This document shows positions 1 through 10,100 of a DNA stretch of 64,000 bases, in pieces (the stretch's first letter is position 1; every line of letters begins with the position of its first letter). The DNA is from Lysinibacillus sphaericus. GTDB taxonomy: Bacteria; Bacillota; Bacilli; Bacillales_A; Planococcaceae. A program made the translations under genes and the position numbers. The stretch lies in the NCBI RefSeq assembly GCF_002982115.1, contig NZ_CP019980.1:4038001-4102000 (forward strand). The letters run 5' to 3'. The notes beneath the pieces are model-generated. The model was not told the origin of the DNA and searched no databases. It saw nothing but the letters and a program-made list of their open reading frames with translations.

Positions 1-720
1 ATTTATTTTGACTTCTCAGGCTATAGTGATATGGCAATTGGGTTAGCACGAATTTTCGGCTTTAAATTTGAAGAAAACTTTAACTATCCATATATAGCAC
101 AATCTGTTACAGACTTTTGGCGACGCTGGCATATCTCACTTAGCAGTTGGTTTAGAGATTATGTCTACTTCCCACTTGGTGGTAGTCGTGTTAGCCATGA
201 ATGGAAACTATATCGTAACTTACTTGTTGTGTGGACACTTACTGGTTTTTGGCACGGGGCAAGTTGGACCTTTATGGCATGGGGCTTTTACTATGGTATC
301 TTAATTTGCTTGGAAAAATGGGTGCTGTTGAAATGGTTGGCACGCATTCCACGTATCGTCCGACATATGTATATATTAATGATCGTAATGATTGGCTGGG
401 TGTTCTTTAGAGCAAATGATTTTACATATGCATTTTCATTTATCAAAACGATGTTTGGGCTTTCCGATGCCGCACTGTACAATTATGAAACGATTTTACT
501 GACAAAAGATTATGCGCTTTACTTTGTCATCGCTATTATTTTTGCCATGCCGATTTATAAGCTTTACCAAACATGGAGTGAACAAAAGGCAGCCGCTTCC
601 CTATCATTTGACTGGGGTCTGCGCATTACACAAACCGTTTACTATGGTGCACTTTTGTTATTTATTACGATGTTTTTAGTAAACGCAACACATAATCCAT
701 TCATTTACTTTAGATTTTAG
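1..720 (+). CDS. MBOAT-family O-acyltransferase (AlgI/DltB-like), 3' part only
   Basis: The reading frame is open from the first base, so this is the C-terminal part (about 239 residues) of a larger polytopic membrane protein whose start lies outside the window. The sequence has the hallmarks of the MBOAT AlgI/PatA group: an FDFSGYSDMAIGLA-like segment, FWRRWHISLSSWFRDYVYFPLGG and the FWHGASW motif with the family's active-site histidine (codon 253-255). Members move acetyl groups across the membrane onto exported polysaccharide or wall polymer. It is followed after 10 nt by a DHHW protein, the usual partner, which supports a two-gene acetylation unit. The acceptor cannot be told from the sequence; capsule, wall polymer or peptidoglycan are all possible. 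Confidence 0.93.
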   Translation: MYFDFSGYSDMAIGLARIFGFKFEENFNYPYIAQSVTDFWRRWHISLSSWFRDYVYFPLGGSRVSHEWKLYRNLLVVWTLTGFWHGASWTFMAWGFYYGILICLEKWVLLKWLARIPRIVRHMYILMIVMIGWVFFRANDFTYAFSFIKTMFGLSDAALYNYETILLTKDYALYFVIAIIFAMPIYKLYQTWSEQKAAASLSFDWGLRITQTVYYGALLLFITMFLVNATHNPFIYFRF

Positions 721-730
721 GTGGGACATC

Positions 731-1912
731 ATGCGAAAAATTCAAACGTATCTATTACCAATTACATTTTTTTGCATTATTTTCGGTGGCTTCGTCGTGC
801 ATGTATTAACGGTGGATCGGCCGCAATCAGAAATGGAAAACCGGCCATTAGAATCTGCCAACATTACGCCAAGCGCTAAGGAAATTTTAACAGGGACATG
901 GTCCAAGCAAGTAGAGTCGTATATTTCTGACCAGTTTCCTGCACGTGATACATGGATGCGCAATTATGTAAACTTTCAACGTGTTGTGGGCAAAACGTAT
1001 TTAAATGATAAGTACGCTGTTGATAATAAAACTGGCTGGATTATTTCGAAGCCGGCCGCAGTAAAACCTGATGAAGAGCTGGCTGCTTTTGCCTCTGATT
1101 TACAACGCTTAAGCAAAGGTCTAGCTGAAAAGCATATACCATTTACATTTTACTCCCTACCAGCAAAGGCGACTTATTCACGTGAGCCAAGCCCACGCTA
1201 TATGCCAGAAGATGCTGGTATTGCAAACAATGTAAAACTGCACGAACTTGTTACCGCTGCAGGCGTAGACAATATTCGTCTCTATGATGAAATGCAAGAA
1301 AACTTTTCTGCCGAGCGCAACTTCTTTAAAACAGATCATCACTGGACAATTCGCGGTGCCTATTCAGGCTACGAAGCGCTTATCCATACACTAAACAAAC
1401 GACTGGGTGAAACAATAGCAACCATTCCTTTTGATGAAGCCAATACATTTTGTTTACCAAATAAGTTCGCCGGCTCATGGAATAAAATACTCTATATGAC
1501 CGTCGAGAATAATGAACAAATTTGCTATAACGAACCTGCATCGTTTGCAACACAGTTTACAATCTACGACGGTACAATTGAAGGTGGCGTCACTGCACCG
1601 TATGACGCAGTATACGGTCGGGCGAAACAGATGAGTCCTGACGCCATAGTGAACTATGCGGATGCCTACAGCCGCGACTTTGCTGAACTTACAATCGTCA
1701 ACCAAAACTATGACAGCGACAAACATCTCGTCGTCATTAAAGATTCATACTTTAACACCATTCAATTTCATGTAGCAAGTCACTTTAAAACTGTGACCAT
1801 TTTAGACTTACGTTATTTAGAAAAAGATATTATTCCTTACTTACAAAACATGCAACCGGACTATGTCATTCTTGCCTATAATGATCGCAATTTAAAACTG
1901 ATGCCCGAGTAA
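731..1912 (+). CDS. DHHW-family protein (AlgJ/AlgX-like acetylation partner)
   Basis: The protein has 393 residues with one N-terminal membrane segment or uncleaved signal (about residues 7-27) and an extracellular body. The motif TDHHWTIRGAY near residue 200 is the signature of the DHHW family, which is related to the SGNH-like AlgJ/AlgX acetyltransferases. An SD-like AGGTGGG lies 5 nt before ATG and overlaps the end of the upstream MBOAT gene, so the two are cotranscribed and probably translationally coupled. Such proteins take acetyl groups from the MBOAT partner and put them on a polymer outside the cell. Family-level assignment is firm; the substrate is not known. Confidence 0.88.
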   Translation: MRKIQTYLLPITFFCIIFGGFVVHVLTVDRPQSEMENRPLESANITPSAKEILTGTWSKQVESYISDQFPARDTWMRNYVNFQRVVGKTYLNDKYAVDNKTGWIISKPAAVKPDEELAAFASDLQRLSKGLAEKHIPFTFYSLPAKATYSREPSPRYMPEDAGIANNVKLHELVTAAGVDNIRLYDEMQENFSAERNFFKTDHHWTIRGAYSGYEALIHTLNKRLGETIATIPFDEANTFCLPNKFAGSWNKILYMTVENNEQICYNEPASFATQFTIYDGTIEGGVTAPYDAVYGRAKQMSPDAIVNYADAYSRDFAELTIVNQNYDSDKHLVVIKDSYFNTIQFHVASHFKTVTILDLRYLEKDIIPYLQNMQPDYVILAYNDRNLKLMPE

Positions 1913-1940
1913 CTATCGGTCAATCACGTGATAACGAGGT

Positions 1941-2087
1941 ACCCGCGGTTTGCTTAGGTTTACCCGCGATTTACTTAGGGTTACCCGCGGTTCGTTACGG
2001 TTTACCCGCGGTTTACTCTGATTTACCCGCGATTCGCTCCGGTTTACCCGCGATTTACTTCGATTTACCCGCGATTCGCAAAACAAT
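1941..2087. repeat. 21-bp tandem repeat array, locus 1 (7 units)
   Basis: Seven copies of a unit beginning ACCCGCGG or ACCCGCGA start at exactly 1941, 1962, 1983, 2004, 2025, 2046 and 2067, so the spacing is 21 bp every time. The first eight bases are nearly invariant and the rest drifts (for example GGTTTGCTTAGGTTT against GATTTACTTCGATTT). The array lies between two convergent genes and just before a terminator hairpin. On the other strand the core reads CGCGGGTAAA, the same core as in the arrays at 33950 and 41102. Confidence 0.95.
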
Positions 2088-2090
2088 TAC

Positions 2091-2131
2091 AAAAGCAGTG
2101 ATTTCTATCTAGTTAGAGATCACTGCTTTTT
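2091..2131. terminator. Bidirectional intrinsic terminator
   Basis: The stem AAAGCAGTGAT pairs with ATCACTGCTTT, with an extended imperfect stem inside, and has A and T tracts on either side. It sits between the convergent DHHW gene and the acyltransferase gene and overlaps the latter's stop codon. Confidence 0.85.
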
Positions 2132-3128
2132 AACGTTTTTTCAACTTTCCCACAATCCATTGACTAAACGGTAGGAATGACAATAGTTTCGTCAGCCCAA
2201 TGCAAACAACAAGTGTCCACAGCATAAGCATGGAAACACGCGTCAATGTGCTATCAAAATGTGCCACAAACCAGCTTGTCGATAGACGTAGCACTTCCCA
2301 ATGGATAAGGTAAATCATAAACGCATATTGACTAATAATACGAACCAACTTCGTAGCTGGCAATGACTGCCCCCAAGCAATAACACAAAGCACAACACTA
2401 AAGACAAGTGGGACTATATCGAGACGCCTCGAATGCACCTCAGTATAGCCAAGTAACATACGAATCATCAAAAACAGTACAGCAAGTACAACGAAAACAA
2501 CCGTTGCACCTCGGTACTTCTTCGCCAATGCAGCTAGTCTCTCATATGAGACTCCCATCGCATAGGCAACTGCAAAATAACCAAGCCATCCTGTAAACAG
2601 CAAGCGTAGCACATTCGCATGGTCCTCAAAAATTGGATAAGGCAAGGCAATGACCGCATGATGTACTAGCGTAATCAGCACGCTGAGCGGTAGAAACCAC
2701 GTAATCGACCATTTAAAACGCTTCACCAACGCAAATACTACATATAACTGGAAAATAACTACAACAAACCAGCCCACAAACTCTCCATAAACTACATTAT
2801 AGAAATACTTGTCCCATAACAAACCTTTACGATAAATTGACTCCACCAATAATGCATCGACAAAAGCCCACACTAAAAAAGGCACTAAAATATATTGAAG
2901 ACGACTCGACCAAAAATAAATTGGTAGCCGTTCACGATAACGATTTGACAATATGATAATCGATAACACAATAAACGTCGGCGTTGCATAGCAAAGCGCA
3001 ATCCGCAAAAACAGATAAACCTGTTGCTCGGGTTCTACACCAACCTCCAAAATTACCCAGGATGATGTATGTAATAGTAAAATGGATAGGCATGCCACTA
3101 CACGTAGGAAATCCCACTCTTTAATCAC
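2130..3128 (-). CDS. Acyltransferase 3 family membrane protein
   Basis: The protein has 332 residues with about ten hydrophobic segments and begins IKEWDFLRVVACLSILLLH, the typical first helix of the acyltransferase-3 (OafA/WecH/IcaC) family, in which the RVVAC..I.LLH part carries the conserved Arg and His. A second family-like stretch, FMIYLIHWEV, lies near the C-terminus. GTG is taken as the start because AGGAGAA lies 9 nt upstream. These enzymes acylate sugars of surface polymers. Together with the MBOAT/DHHW pair on the opposite strand it suggests a small region for polymer decoration. The acceptor is unknown. Confidence 0.85.
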   Translation of the reverse strand: MIKEWDFLRVVACLSILLLHTSSWVILEVGVEPEQQVYLFLRIALCYATPTFIVLSIIILSNRYRERLPIYFWSSRLQYILVPFLVWAFVDALLVESIYRKGLLWDKYFYNVVYGEFVGWFVVVIFQLYVVFALVKRFKWSITWFLPLSVLITLVHHAVIALPYPIFEDHANVLRLLFTGWLGYFAVAYAMGVSYERLAALAKKYRGATVVFVVLAVLFLMIRMLLGYTEVHSRRLDIVPLVFSVVLCVIAWGQSLPATKLVRIISQYAFMIYLIHWEVLRLSTSWFVAHFDSTLTRVSMLMLWTLVVCIGLTKLLSFLPFSQWIVGKLKKR

Positions 3129-3208
3129 TACAACATTCTCCTAGTACTATACTCTCTCTATTAAGCATGTCATAGTTTATCAGATAATGCAATGGCACTA
3201 GTTGGTAG

Positions 3209-4564
3209 CTATTTTTGTAGTATTTTTCTATAAAATACAATAGCGATGCTAAGTGTCGCAATATCAGCAAGTGGAATTGACAAAAATATGGAGAAAGCAG
3301 GACTAATATCGAACACATTTTCTTTACGAAAAAAAGTCGGTAAAAGCAGAACGAGCGGCACAATTACGATAACCTGTCTGATTAGACCAAGGATTACGGC
3401 ATAAATTTCTTTACCTGTAACCTGCAATACAGTCATAATTGTATAGGTAATACCCAATAGCGGAAATGTTAGAAAAATGACCTTTATCACATGTTGTGTT
3501 GATGTTAACATCGTTTCATCAGAAGTAAACAAATACAAAATCACATTACTGAACATATACATGGCTACAGTAATACCAATACCATAAATAATCGCATACA
3601 ACATTGTCTTTTTTACAGTTTTATTTTTTTTCAATAATTCTCCCTTACCCTCAAAATAAGCAAGAATTGTTTGAACTGCCTGCGTGATACCAATAATCGG
3701 CATTAATACAAGCATATACATCTTGTTGGCTATATTCCAAATCGCTATTTGACTATGGCTTCCTATTGATATGAGCTGATGGTTTACTATAAATGCAGAA
3801 ACACCGGCTAATAATTGTATGGCCGTTTGGGCAAAACCAATTTTCAACATTTGAAAGGACAGCCATCCATGTTCTCCTAAAGATACCTTGCTCGCTAAAA
3901 ACCAGATATGACGTTTCACCAAATAAACAATGGAAATAATAGCGCATACTAACTCACTAATGAAAGTGCCTAAAGCAATACCAACAACGCCTAATTGAAA
4001 GCCGAAAGTTAAAATAGCATTGCACACAATATTAATCACCACTGCAATGGTAATAATAATTGCCTCTACTTTTGGATAACCAAATGCTCGAATAACGCTC
4101 GTCAATGTATAACCAATAGCACTCAAAATATTACTAAGTAGAATAATAGTTAAATAATCTTTGGCAAGCTTCCATACTTCACCTTTAGCACCCAACATAG
4201 TTAAAAGTGGCTCCATCAAAATCCATGTAGTACCAGATGTAACAAAGCTAACAACACAGGTCATCACAAACCCACTCTGAAAATACTTATTTAATTGAAG
4301 TTGATCGCCACTACCTAAATACTTTGAAATCATGATTGCCGTTGACGTGGCAAAGAGCGTCTGCAGTGCTACAAAAGCAGCAAGTATCGGCGATAATAAG
4401 CCCATGGCAGATAAGGCACTTTCACTTTGGCTACCTATATGCCCTGCAAAAGACGTATCCACTACGGAAGTCATCATTTCAAGAATTAAGGACAAGATTG
4501 CAGGAAGTGAGAACGTTGCAATTAATTTACTGATTGAATAGTTGTCGAAGTTATTGGACTTCAT
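3209..4564 (-). CDS. MATE family multidrug/toxin exporter
   Basis: The product has 451 residues and 12 predicted membrane helices. The start SISKLIATFSLPAILSLILEMMTSVVDTSFAGHIG is the classical MATE N-terminal helix and loop (recognised by similarity), and the duplicated two-times-six-helix layout is visible. MATE proteins export drugs or metabolites using a sodium or proton gradient. GGAGGGG lies 7 nt before the ATG. The gene is downstream of, and in the same direction as, an HTH/WYL-type regulator; a perfect dyad lies between them, so the regulator probably controls the exporter. The substrate cannot be read from the sequence. Confidence 0.9.
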   Translation of the reverse strand: MKSNNFDNYSISKLIATFSLPAILSLILEMMTSVVDTSFAGHIGSQSESALSAMGLLSPILAAFVALQTLFATSTAIMISKYLGSGDQLQLNKYFQSGFVMTCVVSFVTSGTTWILMEPLLTMLGAKGEVWKLAKDYLTIILLSNILSAIGYTLTSVIRAFGYPKVEAIIITIAVVINIVCNAILTFGFQLGVVGIALGTFISELVCAIISIVYLVKRHIWFLASKVSLGEHGWLSFQMLKIGFAQTAIQLLAGVSAFIVNHQLISIGSHSQIAIWNIANKMYMLVLMPIIGITQAVQTILAYFEGKGELLKKNKTVKKTMLYAIIYGIGITVAMYMFSNVILYLFTSDETMLTSTQHVIKVIFLTFPLLGITYTIMTVLQVTGKEIYAVILGLIRQVIVIVPLVLLLPTFFRKENVFDISPAFSIFLSIPLADIATLSIAIVFYRKILQK

Positions 4565-4596
4565 CTAGCATCCCCTCCAACACAAACAATATCATG

Positions 4597-4625
4597 TCAA
4601 ATAAGACACCTAATGTCTTATTTGA
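4597..4625. promoter_or_regulatory. Perfect 12-bp dyad between regulator and MATE gene
   Basis: TCAAATAAGACA and TGTCTTATTTGA form a perfect 12-bp inverted repeat with a 5-base loop. It overlaps the regulator stop codon and ends about 30 nt before the MATE start. No T-run follows on the minus strand, so an operator for the WYL-type regulator or an mRNA hairpin is more likely than a terminator. Confidence 0.55.
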
Positions 4626-5271
4626 AAATAATTGTGTGATTTTGTTGGTACGGAGTAAAATTTCGTTCAAACTCAATATTCGTTATATGCGAATAAGTAA
4701 TTGAAGCAATCTTTATTAATACATACTTCCTTTCAAAAGCATATAAATATAACCCATCCGCTTTTAAAACATAACTAATCGGTGCTACGTCCATTTGTTT
4801 CTCACCAATAATGACACGAAGATAGTATTCCTCGTCAAGACAATGGTTTATCCGTTGATAGACTGCTTCTGTCATATCGACCTTATTATCGAAAAGATCA
4901 ACGATAAAATAATCTTTGGCATCTTGTTCATACAGATAAATCAATTCTGGAGAAATGAGTGCCAGTTTCTTTAATATACGCTCCTTATGCATTTGCATTG
5001 ACAAACTATCATAAACAGATAACGCAAATGTTAAAACTTGCAAATCTTCATCATTAAAGAAGCTACTAGATAGTTTATAATGCTCTTCAATATACACGCC
5101 ACCTCTATGCCCCTGCTTACAAGTAACTGGAACACCCATCATCGATAGCTTATCAATATCCCGCTGAATCGTTTTTACACTTACTTCAAACTGACGCGCC
5201 AGCGCCTCATGCGTTGTCTTTTTCACCTTCAACAAATGTAGCAATATCTCCATTTGACGATTACGAATCAT
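4618..5271 (-). CDS. HTH transcriptional regulator, YafY/WYL type
   Basis: From the chosen ATG the protein is about 217 residues. The N-terminus (about 1-60) is a winged HTH_11/DeoR-like domain (LARQFEVSVKTIQRDIDKL). The C-terminus (PISYVLKADGLYLYAFERKYVLIKIASI) has the strand pattern of a WYL sensor domain. The start at 5271 is preferred over an upstream in-frame start because GGGGGG lies 9 nt before it. WYL regulators respond to small ligands or nucleic acids. The MATE exporter downstream in the same direction is the probable target. Confidence 0.82.
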   Translation of the reverse strand: MIRNRQMEILLHLLKVKKTTHEALARQFEVSVKTIQRDIDKLSMMGVPVTCKQGHRGGVYIEEHYKLSSSFFNDEDLQVLTFALSVYDSLSMQMHKERILKKLALISPELIYLYEQDAKDYFIVDLFDNKVDMTEAVYQRINHCLDEEYYLRVIIGEKQMDVAPISYVLKADGLYLYAFERKYVLIKIASITYSHITNIEFERNFTPYQQNHTIIFK

Positions 5272-5475
5272 CTTACAGCTCCCCCCTTCTGTCACTTCTA
5301 TATTTAGTATGGACTAAAATCTTCAGTACACAAAGTGGCTACAAGTGAAAAATCGTATTTTTGCTTTATAGTAAATTATTTGCGTATAGAATAGGAATTG
5401 ACTTCCTTTCAGGTATATTGCAATCATTTAGTGATAAAAATAGAAGAAAGCTTCTAGCTATAAGAGAGGTATAAA

Positions 5476-5935
5476 ATGTATAAAATATCAATTGTGGAAG
5501 ATGACATGGATATTGCTCAAACATTGAAAAATCAACTAGATAAATACGGCTATCAAAGCGTTATTACACAAGACTTTGACAAAGTGCTCGATCATTTTCA
5601 AGCATTTCAACCGCACCTTGTTTTGCCTTTGATGGTTACTATCTATGAGCATTCTTTACTTCTACTTACAAACATCAGTGGAAGGTGAAAAAGCAAAATA
5701 TACAGGCATTCGAAAAATTGGTCTTTCTGTAGTGACCAAGGAATTAGCTATGCTAGTTTTTATCCCCTTCACCTTTGCTAGCATTCTATTAGTTTGTGTA
5801 ATGTTCTCCATGCGCAATATGATATCATCGTCATTTTATGAAATGACGGCAATGGGCATCAGTATATTTTTACTGTTATTTATAGGAAGCTTCTTCATTA
5901 TCTGACGAAGCTATTTAAAGAAATTAGTAGTAGCA
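5476..5935 (+). pseudogene. Collapsed Bce-type module: response regulator fused by deletion to ABC permease fragment
   Basis: The first about 50 codons match the beginning of an OmpR-type response regulator (KISIVEDDMDIAQTLKNQL, with the acidic VEDD pocket). Right after HLVL the phosphoacceptor region is lost. A frame-shifted FDGYY remnant follows, and then the sequence becomes the last part of a BceB/FtsX-like permease (KYTGIRKIGLSVVTKELAML and two hydrophobic helices). The permease frame is interrupted by a TGA at 5903-5905; beyond it RSYLKKL continues the family tail. A whole bceR-bceS-bceA-bceB locus seems to have been deleted internally, leaving both ends. The promoter region and ribosome site in front still look intact. 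Confidence 0.8.
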
Positions 5936-6002
5936 CATTAAATAGAACCGTTCCCTTTCATTTACAGCGACGACGGAACTGACACCAATAGAATAGACAA
6001 TA

Positions 6003-6062
6003 AAAAAACACCTTTGATTGAAATAGGGTTTAGATACCTACACTTCAATTGGAGGTGTTTTT
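6003..6062. terminator. Intrinsic terminator, probably bidirectional
   Basis: AAAAACACCT..GATTGAA pairs with TTCAATT..AGGTGTTTTT and has a T-run on both strands. It separates the decayed response-regulator/permease remnant from the two small membrane genes. Confidence 0.8.
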
Positions 6063-6107
6063 CTACGGGAACATGTGCGTAAAAAGGAACGTTACAAATT
6101 TAAAATT

Positions 6108-6476
6108 CTATACAATCCTATACTTATTCAACAAATAATCAAATGTGACAAATATTATAATATAAACGCTCCCCAATAAAGAACTAATGTAAAAAGTATC
6201 TTTATACGTGTTTATATCAAAATTAAGGAGTGTAAACAACAGTGAAAAAATTAAGGCACAAAGGAGATGTTTAATATACATCAATACTATATGTTTATTT
6301 TTACTATGTTTCTCAATAAGTAAGGAAACTCCTAAAGCTACAAGCATAGAAGGTGCCGTAAATGCAGTACCATACATACCATAAACAATACTGTATGTAG
6401 AAGTAATAAATAGTGGAATAATAAAGATGCCAATAATAATTGTAACGACAGCAGCGATTGCTTTGTTTTTAACCAT
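6108..6476 (-). CDS. Small four-helix membrane protein, unknown
   Basis: The product has 122 residues with four hydrophobic segments separated by short charged loops (for example EKHSKNKH) and ends LLNKYRIV. It starts 6 nt after the end of the preceding membrane gene on the same strand, so the two form an operon and may form one complex. I recognise no family. The spacing and the AAGGTTGTG in front of the ATG support a real gene. Confidence 0.6.
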   Translation of the reverse strand: MVKNKAIAAVVTIIIGIFIIPLFITSTYSIVYGMYGTAFTAPSMLVALGVSLLIEKHSKNKHIVLMYIKHLLCALIFSLLFTLLNFDINTYKDTFYISSLLGSVYIIIFVTFDYLLNKYRIV

Positions 6477-6482
6477 TCTATT

Positions 6483-6899
6483 TCACAACCTTACTAGTTT
6501 TGAAAAAACCATTTTATAAATTACATATGTAATTAAATTAAAAATAAGGAAAATAATCGACTGGACTATTGTCACAACTATAATAAATAAGAGATCTGCA
6601 CCTAATACAATCTCGCCCGGAGGCAATTCTTTTTTTGTGCTTTCCACCAAAACAAAAGTGCCCCAGACAAAGATAGATACGTATAATCCTAAATATGCGA
6701 ACAGTGAATATTGATAAAACTTCATTCTAAATTTAAATCCTAACACCACATTCAGAAGAATTATAACGAAAGGAAAAGCTAAAAATTGGAATAATGAATC
6801 AAACCTTCCGTCTAACATTGAACCAAGAAATTGACTTATACATGCAATTGCACTATTTGCAACCGCTACTATAATGAAAGCATTTTTTGATGTATCCAT
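6483..6899 (-). CDS. Small four-helix membrane protein, unknown
   Basis: The product has 138 residues with four hydrophobic stretches and a polar loop STKKELPPGE between helices three and four. GAGGGGTGAA lies 4 nt before the ATG, so translation is likely good. It is the first gene of a two-gene operon with the 122-residue membrane protein. I cannot assign a family. Similar size, topology and coupling suggest that the two are distant relatives or partner subunits (inference). Confidence 0.65.
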   Translation of the reverse strand: MDTSKNAFIIVAVANSAIACISQFLGSMLDGRFDSLFQFLAFPFVIILLNVVLGFKFRMKFYQYSLFAYLGLYVSIFVWGTFVLVESTKKELPPGEIVLGADLLFIIVVTIVQSIIFLIFNLITYVIYKMVFSKLVRL

Positions 6900-7048
6900 T
6901 TTTCACCCCTCTATTAACTCCTATAGAGTGTTGTAATAAATTTTATCATAAATGGAATACATACCCATGACTTTCACAACTATATTTTGTATTATGTATT
7001 CACAAGCTCGTTTGAAATCAATTGCTTGTCGCCAATCCATAATAAAAT

Positions 7049-7095
7049 CAGCCAGTTTTCAGCGACTTACCGCTGAAAACTGGCTGGTTTTTGCA
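7049..7095 (-). terminator. Strong intrinsic terminator after the large nuclease gene
   Basis: AGCCAGTTTTCAGCG and CGCTGAAAACTGGCT form a perfect 15-bp stem with a 6-base loop, followed on the minus strand by a T-rich stretch. It lies directly behind the stop codon of the nuclease gene. Confidence 0.92.
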
Positions 7096-7100
7096 TTTTG

Positions 7101-10100
7101 CTAATTCACCATCTGCACCGCTGGTTTGTTGCCATAAATCGTTTCTACCCATTCTGGATGGTCGATAAATGGATTGCGGTTCCCTTGGATTTCGTAGATT
7201 CTTTCGTTTCGTCGTTTTTCATAGTCATCTACTGGGTCTTGTAGATGCCATTGTAAAAGAACCGAAAGTTTACCGTGATACGGAGCTGTTCCATTGTTGA
7301 CTTTGTCATTTAATTCAAGGTCTACTTTATCGCCTAGCTCATAACGCGTTGCCATATAAAACAGAATGCGTGCAACGTCCCCTTTGACACGATTCGGTGG
7401 TTCGAAGGAATCGGCGTCTTTCAAGCAACCGTTACAGCCAGCGACTGGACTACCGCCATTGTCAAAGTCTAAATTTCCTCTTGCGCTATTTACTTGAACA
7501 TCGGTAGGGCGTAAATGATGGATATCAGTTCCTGGTCCTTGACTTGTGCCGAAATTCCCATGTGATTTTGCCCACGTATGTTCTCGGTTCCAGTTGCCTA
7601 CATTGCCGCCGTTGTTTGTTTTTGGACTAGATTTACCGGAATAAAATAACAGGACATTATTTGTATTATTCGGATCTTCATCTGTGTATCTCAAAGCATC
7701 CCATGCAGCATCATAGGATAATACTTTTTGGTTTGCAATAATATCATGCAGCGCCTTTTTGAGTGCTTGCCCCTCTTTGTTATAGGCAGCAGTATAGTAG
7801 TCGTTAGCCGTTACAGTAACACTAAAATTGGCCGTAACACTTTTTGTACCATCAGATGCAGTAACACCCACAATATGACTACCCGCTTCTAAAGTTAACG
7901 TTAAGCGTTTGCCCTTTATCGAACCTTTTGTAGCGGTAAATGTCAATTCGTCATTATCAGGATCAGCGAAATGCTCTGTTAAATCGATGGTAATGTCCGT
8001 TCCTACAGCTACTGTCTGATTTGTAAAAGGCTTTTTGATGATTGGTTGCTTGTTTTCAGCAGGGACAGGAGGGTACACTATCGGTTGCCCCTTAGAATTT
8101 GTAAATTTAATGTTTTCTAACGATGCACCCTTCTTCAATTCAATCAACTGTAAGTCAATATTTTCTGCGCCTCTAATTTCACTTACATTTTTGCCTTCAA
8201 TGGTAATCTTTTTAAACGTATTGCCCTTTAAGTCTACAATGGACTCTGGATGATTTGGCGTAATAATCACATCTGTCTTGTTAAAGCCTTCACCGTGAAG
8301 CTCGACATACTTCCCTTTTAAGTGTACGCCCTTCGTAATATACGACGCTGCATCTAAATGTAATGCTACACTCGGTTTTGTAATAACTAAGATATTTTTC
8401 TTAAAGTTCTCATAGTTATATGTGATTTCAGGTTGAATCGGTTCTACTGTAGGACCTTGTTTTAAATCCAGTTGCACCATGACAGGGTCATGGTCACTTG
8501 CACGGCCTGCCATATCTGTAAAGTCTGCATTAATATGAAGAATATCAATTATCGTTTTTTCTTGAAGGTTATTAGAAACTAAAATATGATCTAATACTTG
8601 CGAATTTCCTTGATACAAATACGTATAACGGTCAGATGAATCGGCTTTATTGATCATATTAGTCATCCATTCACCTTCATGAATTTTAAGCGCTTTGGCA
8701 AATTGGTAATCGTTAAAATCACCTAACGATACAATGTTTGCATCTGGATTTTTCGTTTTAACATCCGCAACAAAGTTATACACAATATTTGCGATTTTTT
8801 GGCGTTGCACTTCACTTTTATATTGCGGTGGTTGTGTTGCTCCGAATAATGGTGTGTCACCCGATTTAGAATTCCAGTGATTAGCAATCACAATGACATC
8901 TTCACCTTGGAACTCAAATTGTGCAGCTAACGGTTTACGGCTATTATTAAATGCTTCATTCATCGGGTCAATTCGGCCTGGGTTCAGCGTTAATTGACCG
9001 TTTTGATAACTAACCGCAGTAGTCGCATCCCCTGCTTGGATTCCTTCCTTCAAGTTCACCCTTGCTGGATTGTATAAGAAACCAACACGAATATTCGCGT
9101 TCGGTGCACCACCATCTGCATTATTCACAGGGTCAATATTGACATACTTATAATCAATACCACTTTCAGCTTTAATGGCATCAATTAAGCGTTGATAACT
9201 TTGATCTGCCTTGGCATCACCAGCCGACTCGCCGTTATTATCTTGTACTTCCGTCACCCCTACAATGTCTGGCGTTTGCATATCAGTACCAATGGCGCGT
9301 GCTAATTTTCGCGCCTTATCATCCGATGTGGATGTTTTGTTATTAGAAAAGTTTTCCAAATTATACGAGGCAATTGTTAGCTTATCCTCTGCTTTGACTA
9401 TTTTGGTAGTCTCAGGTGTTGCCGTCCCTTTTACATGGGCTTGCTTCATGTTATCTAATGGCACGTAAATTTTGAAGTTTTGATAAGAGTAGCCCACAAT
9501 ACCCGTAATCGGTCCGCTAAACTTATCGCCTGTGGCAACTTCGAAATCACGAGCTGTTCCGTTCGGTTCCAATCTAAATTGGATACGATTTGGGTTTGTT
9601 TTTCCTTCCTCATACAAGACCCCACCATGCAGCGTGTTTGTTGGCTCACTTTCAAGAACCGTTACTAAATCGCCATGTTCCTGTGGAGCAACAGCTTTGA
9701 CATTGCCTACTTCCACTCGCATCGCTTCAATACTTTCCCAAAAATCAATGGCATCAATTGTTGGGTTGAAAACTTGCAGATTGTCACTATCAATTTGGCT
9801 AAATGACATTTTTAATTTATCAATTTGAATGGCTTTTGGTAATGCTACACTGGCATTAAGTACTTGTACTTTGCCCCCTTGATCATTTCGTACATTGATT
9901 TGCGTCGTTTTTAAATCTGTTTGGTTCGCATCACTGTAGCCATCATACGCATATTCATCTACTTTACCTGTTACCGATACTAAATTTCCTACTTGAATCG
10001 GCCAAGCATTCTTTCCGCTATAAAGTAAGATTCCTTCCGATGTATTCGGATTATCATCCGCTAATTCATCAGGTGTTTGAATTGTATAATAATAACTACC

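Noticed and set aside
1941-2087. CRISPR array at the repeat loci.
   Set aside because: There are no spacer-repeat units: the period is only 21 bp with an 8-bp core, and there is no cas gene in the window.
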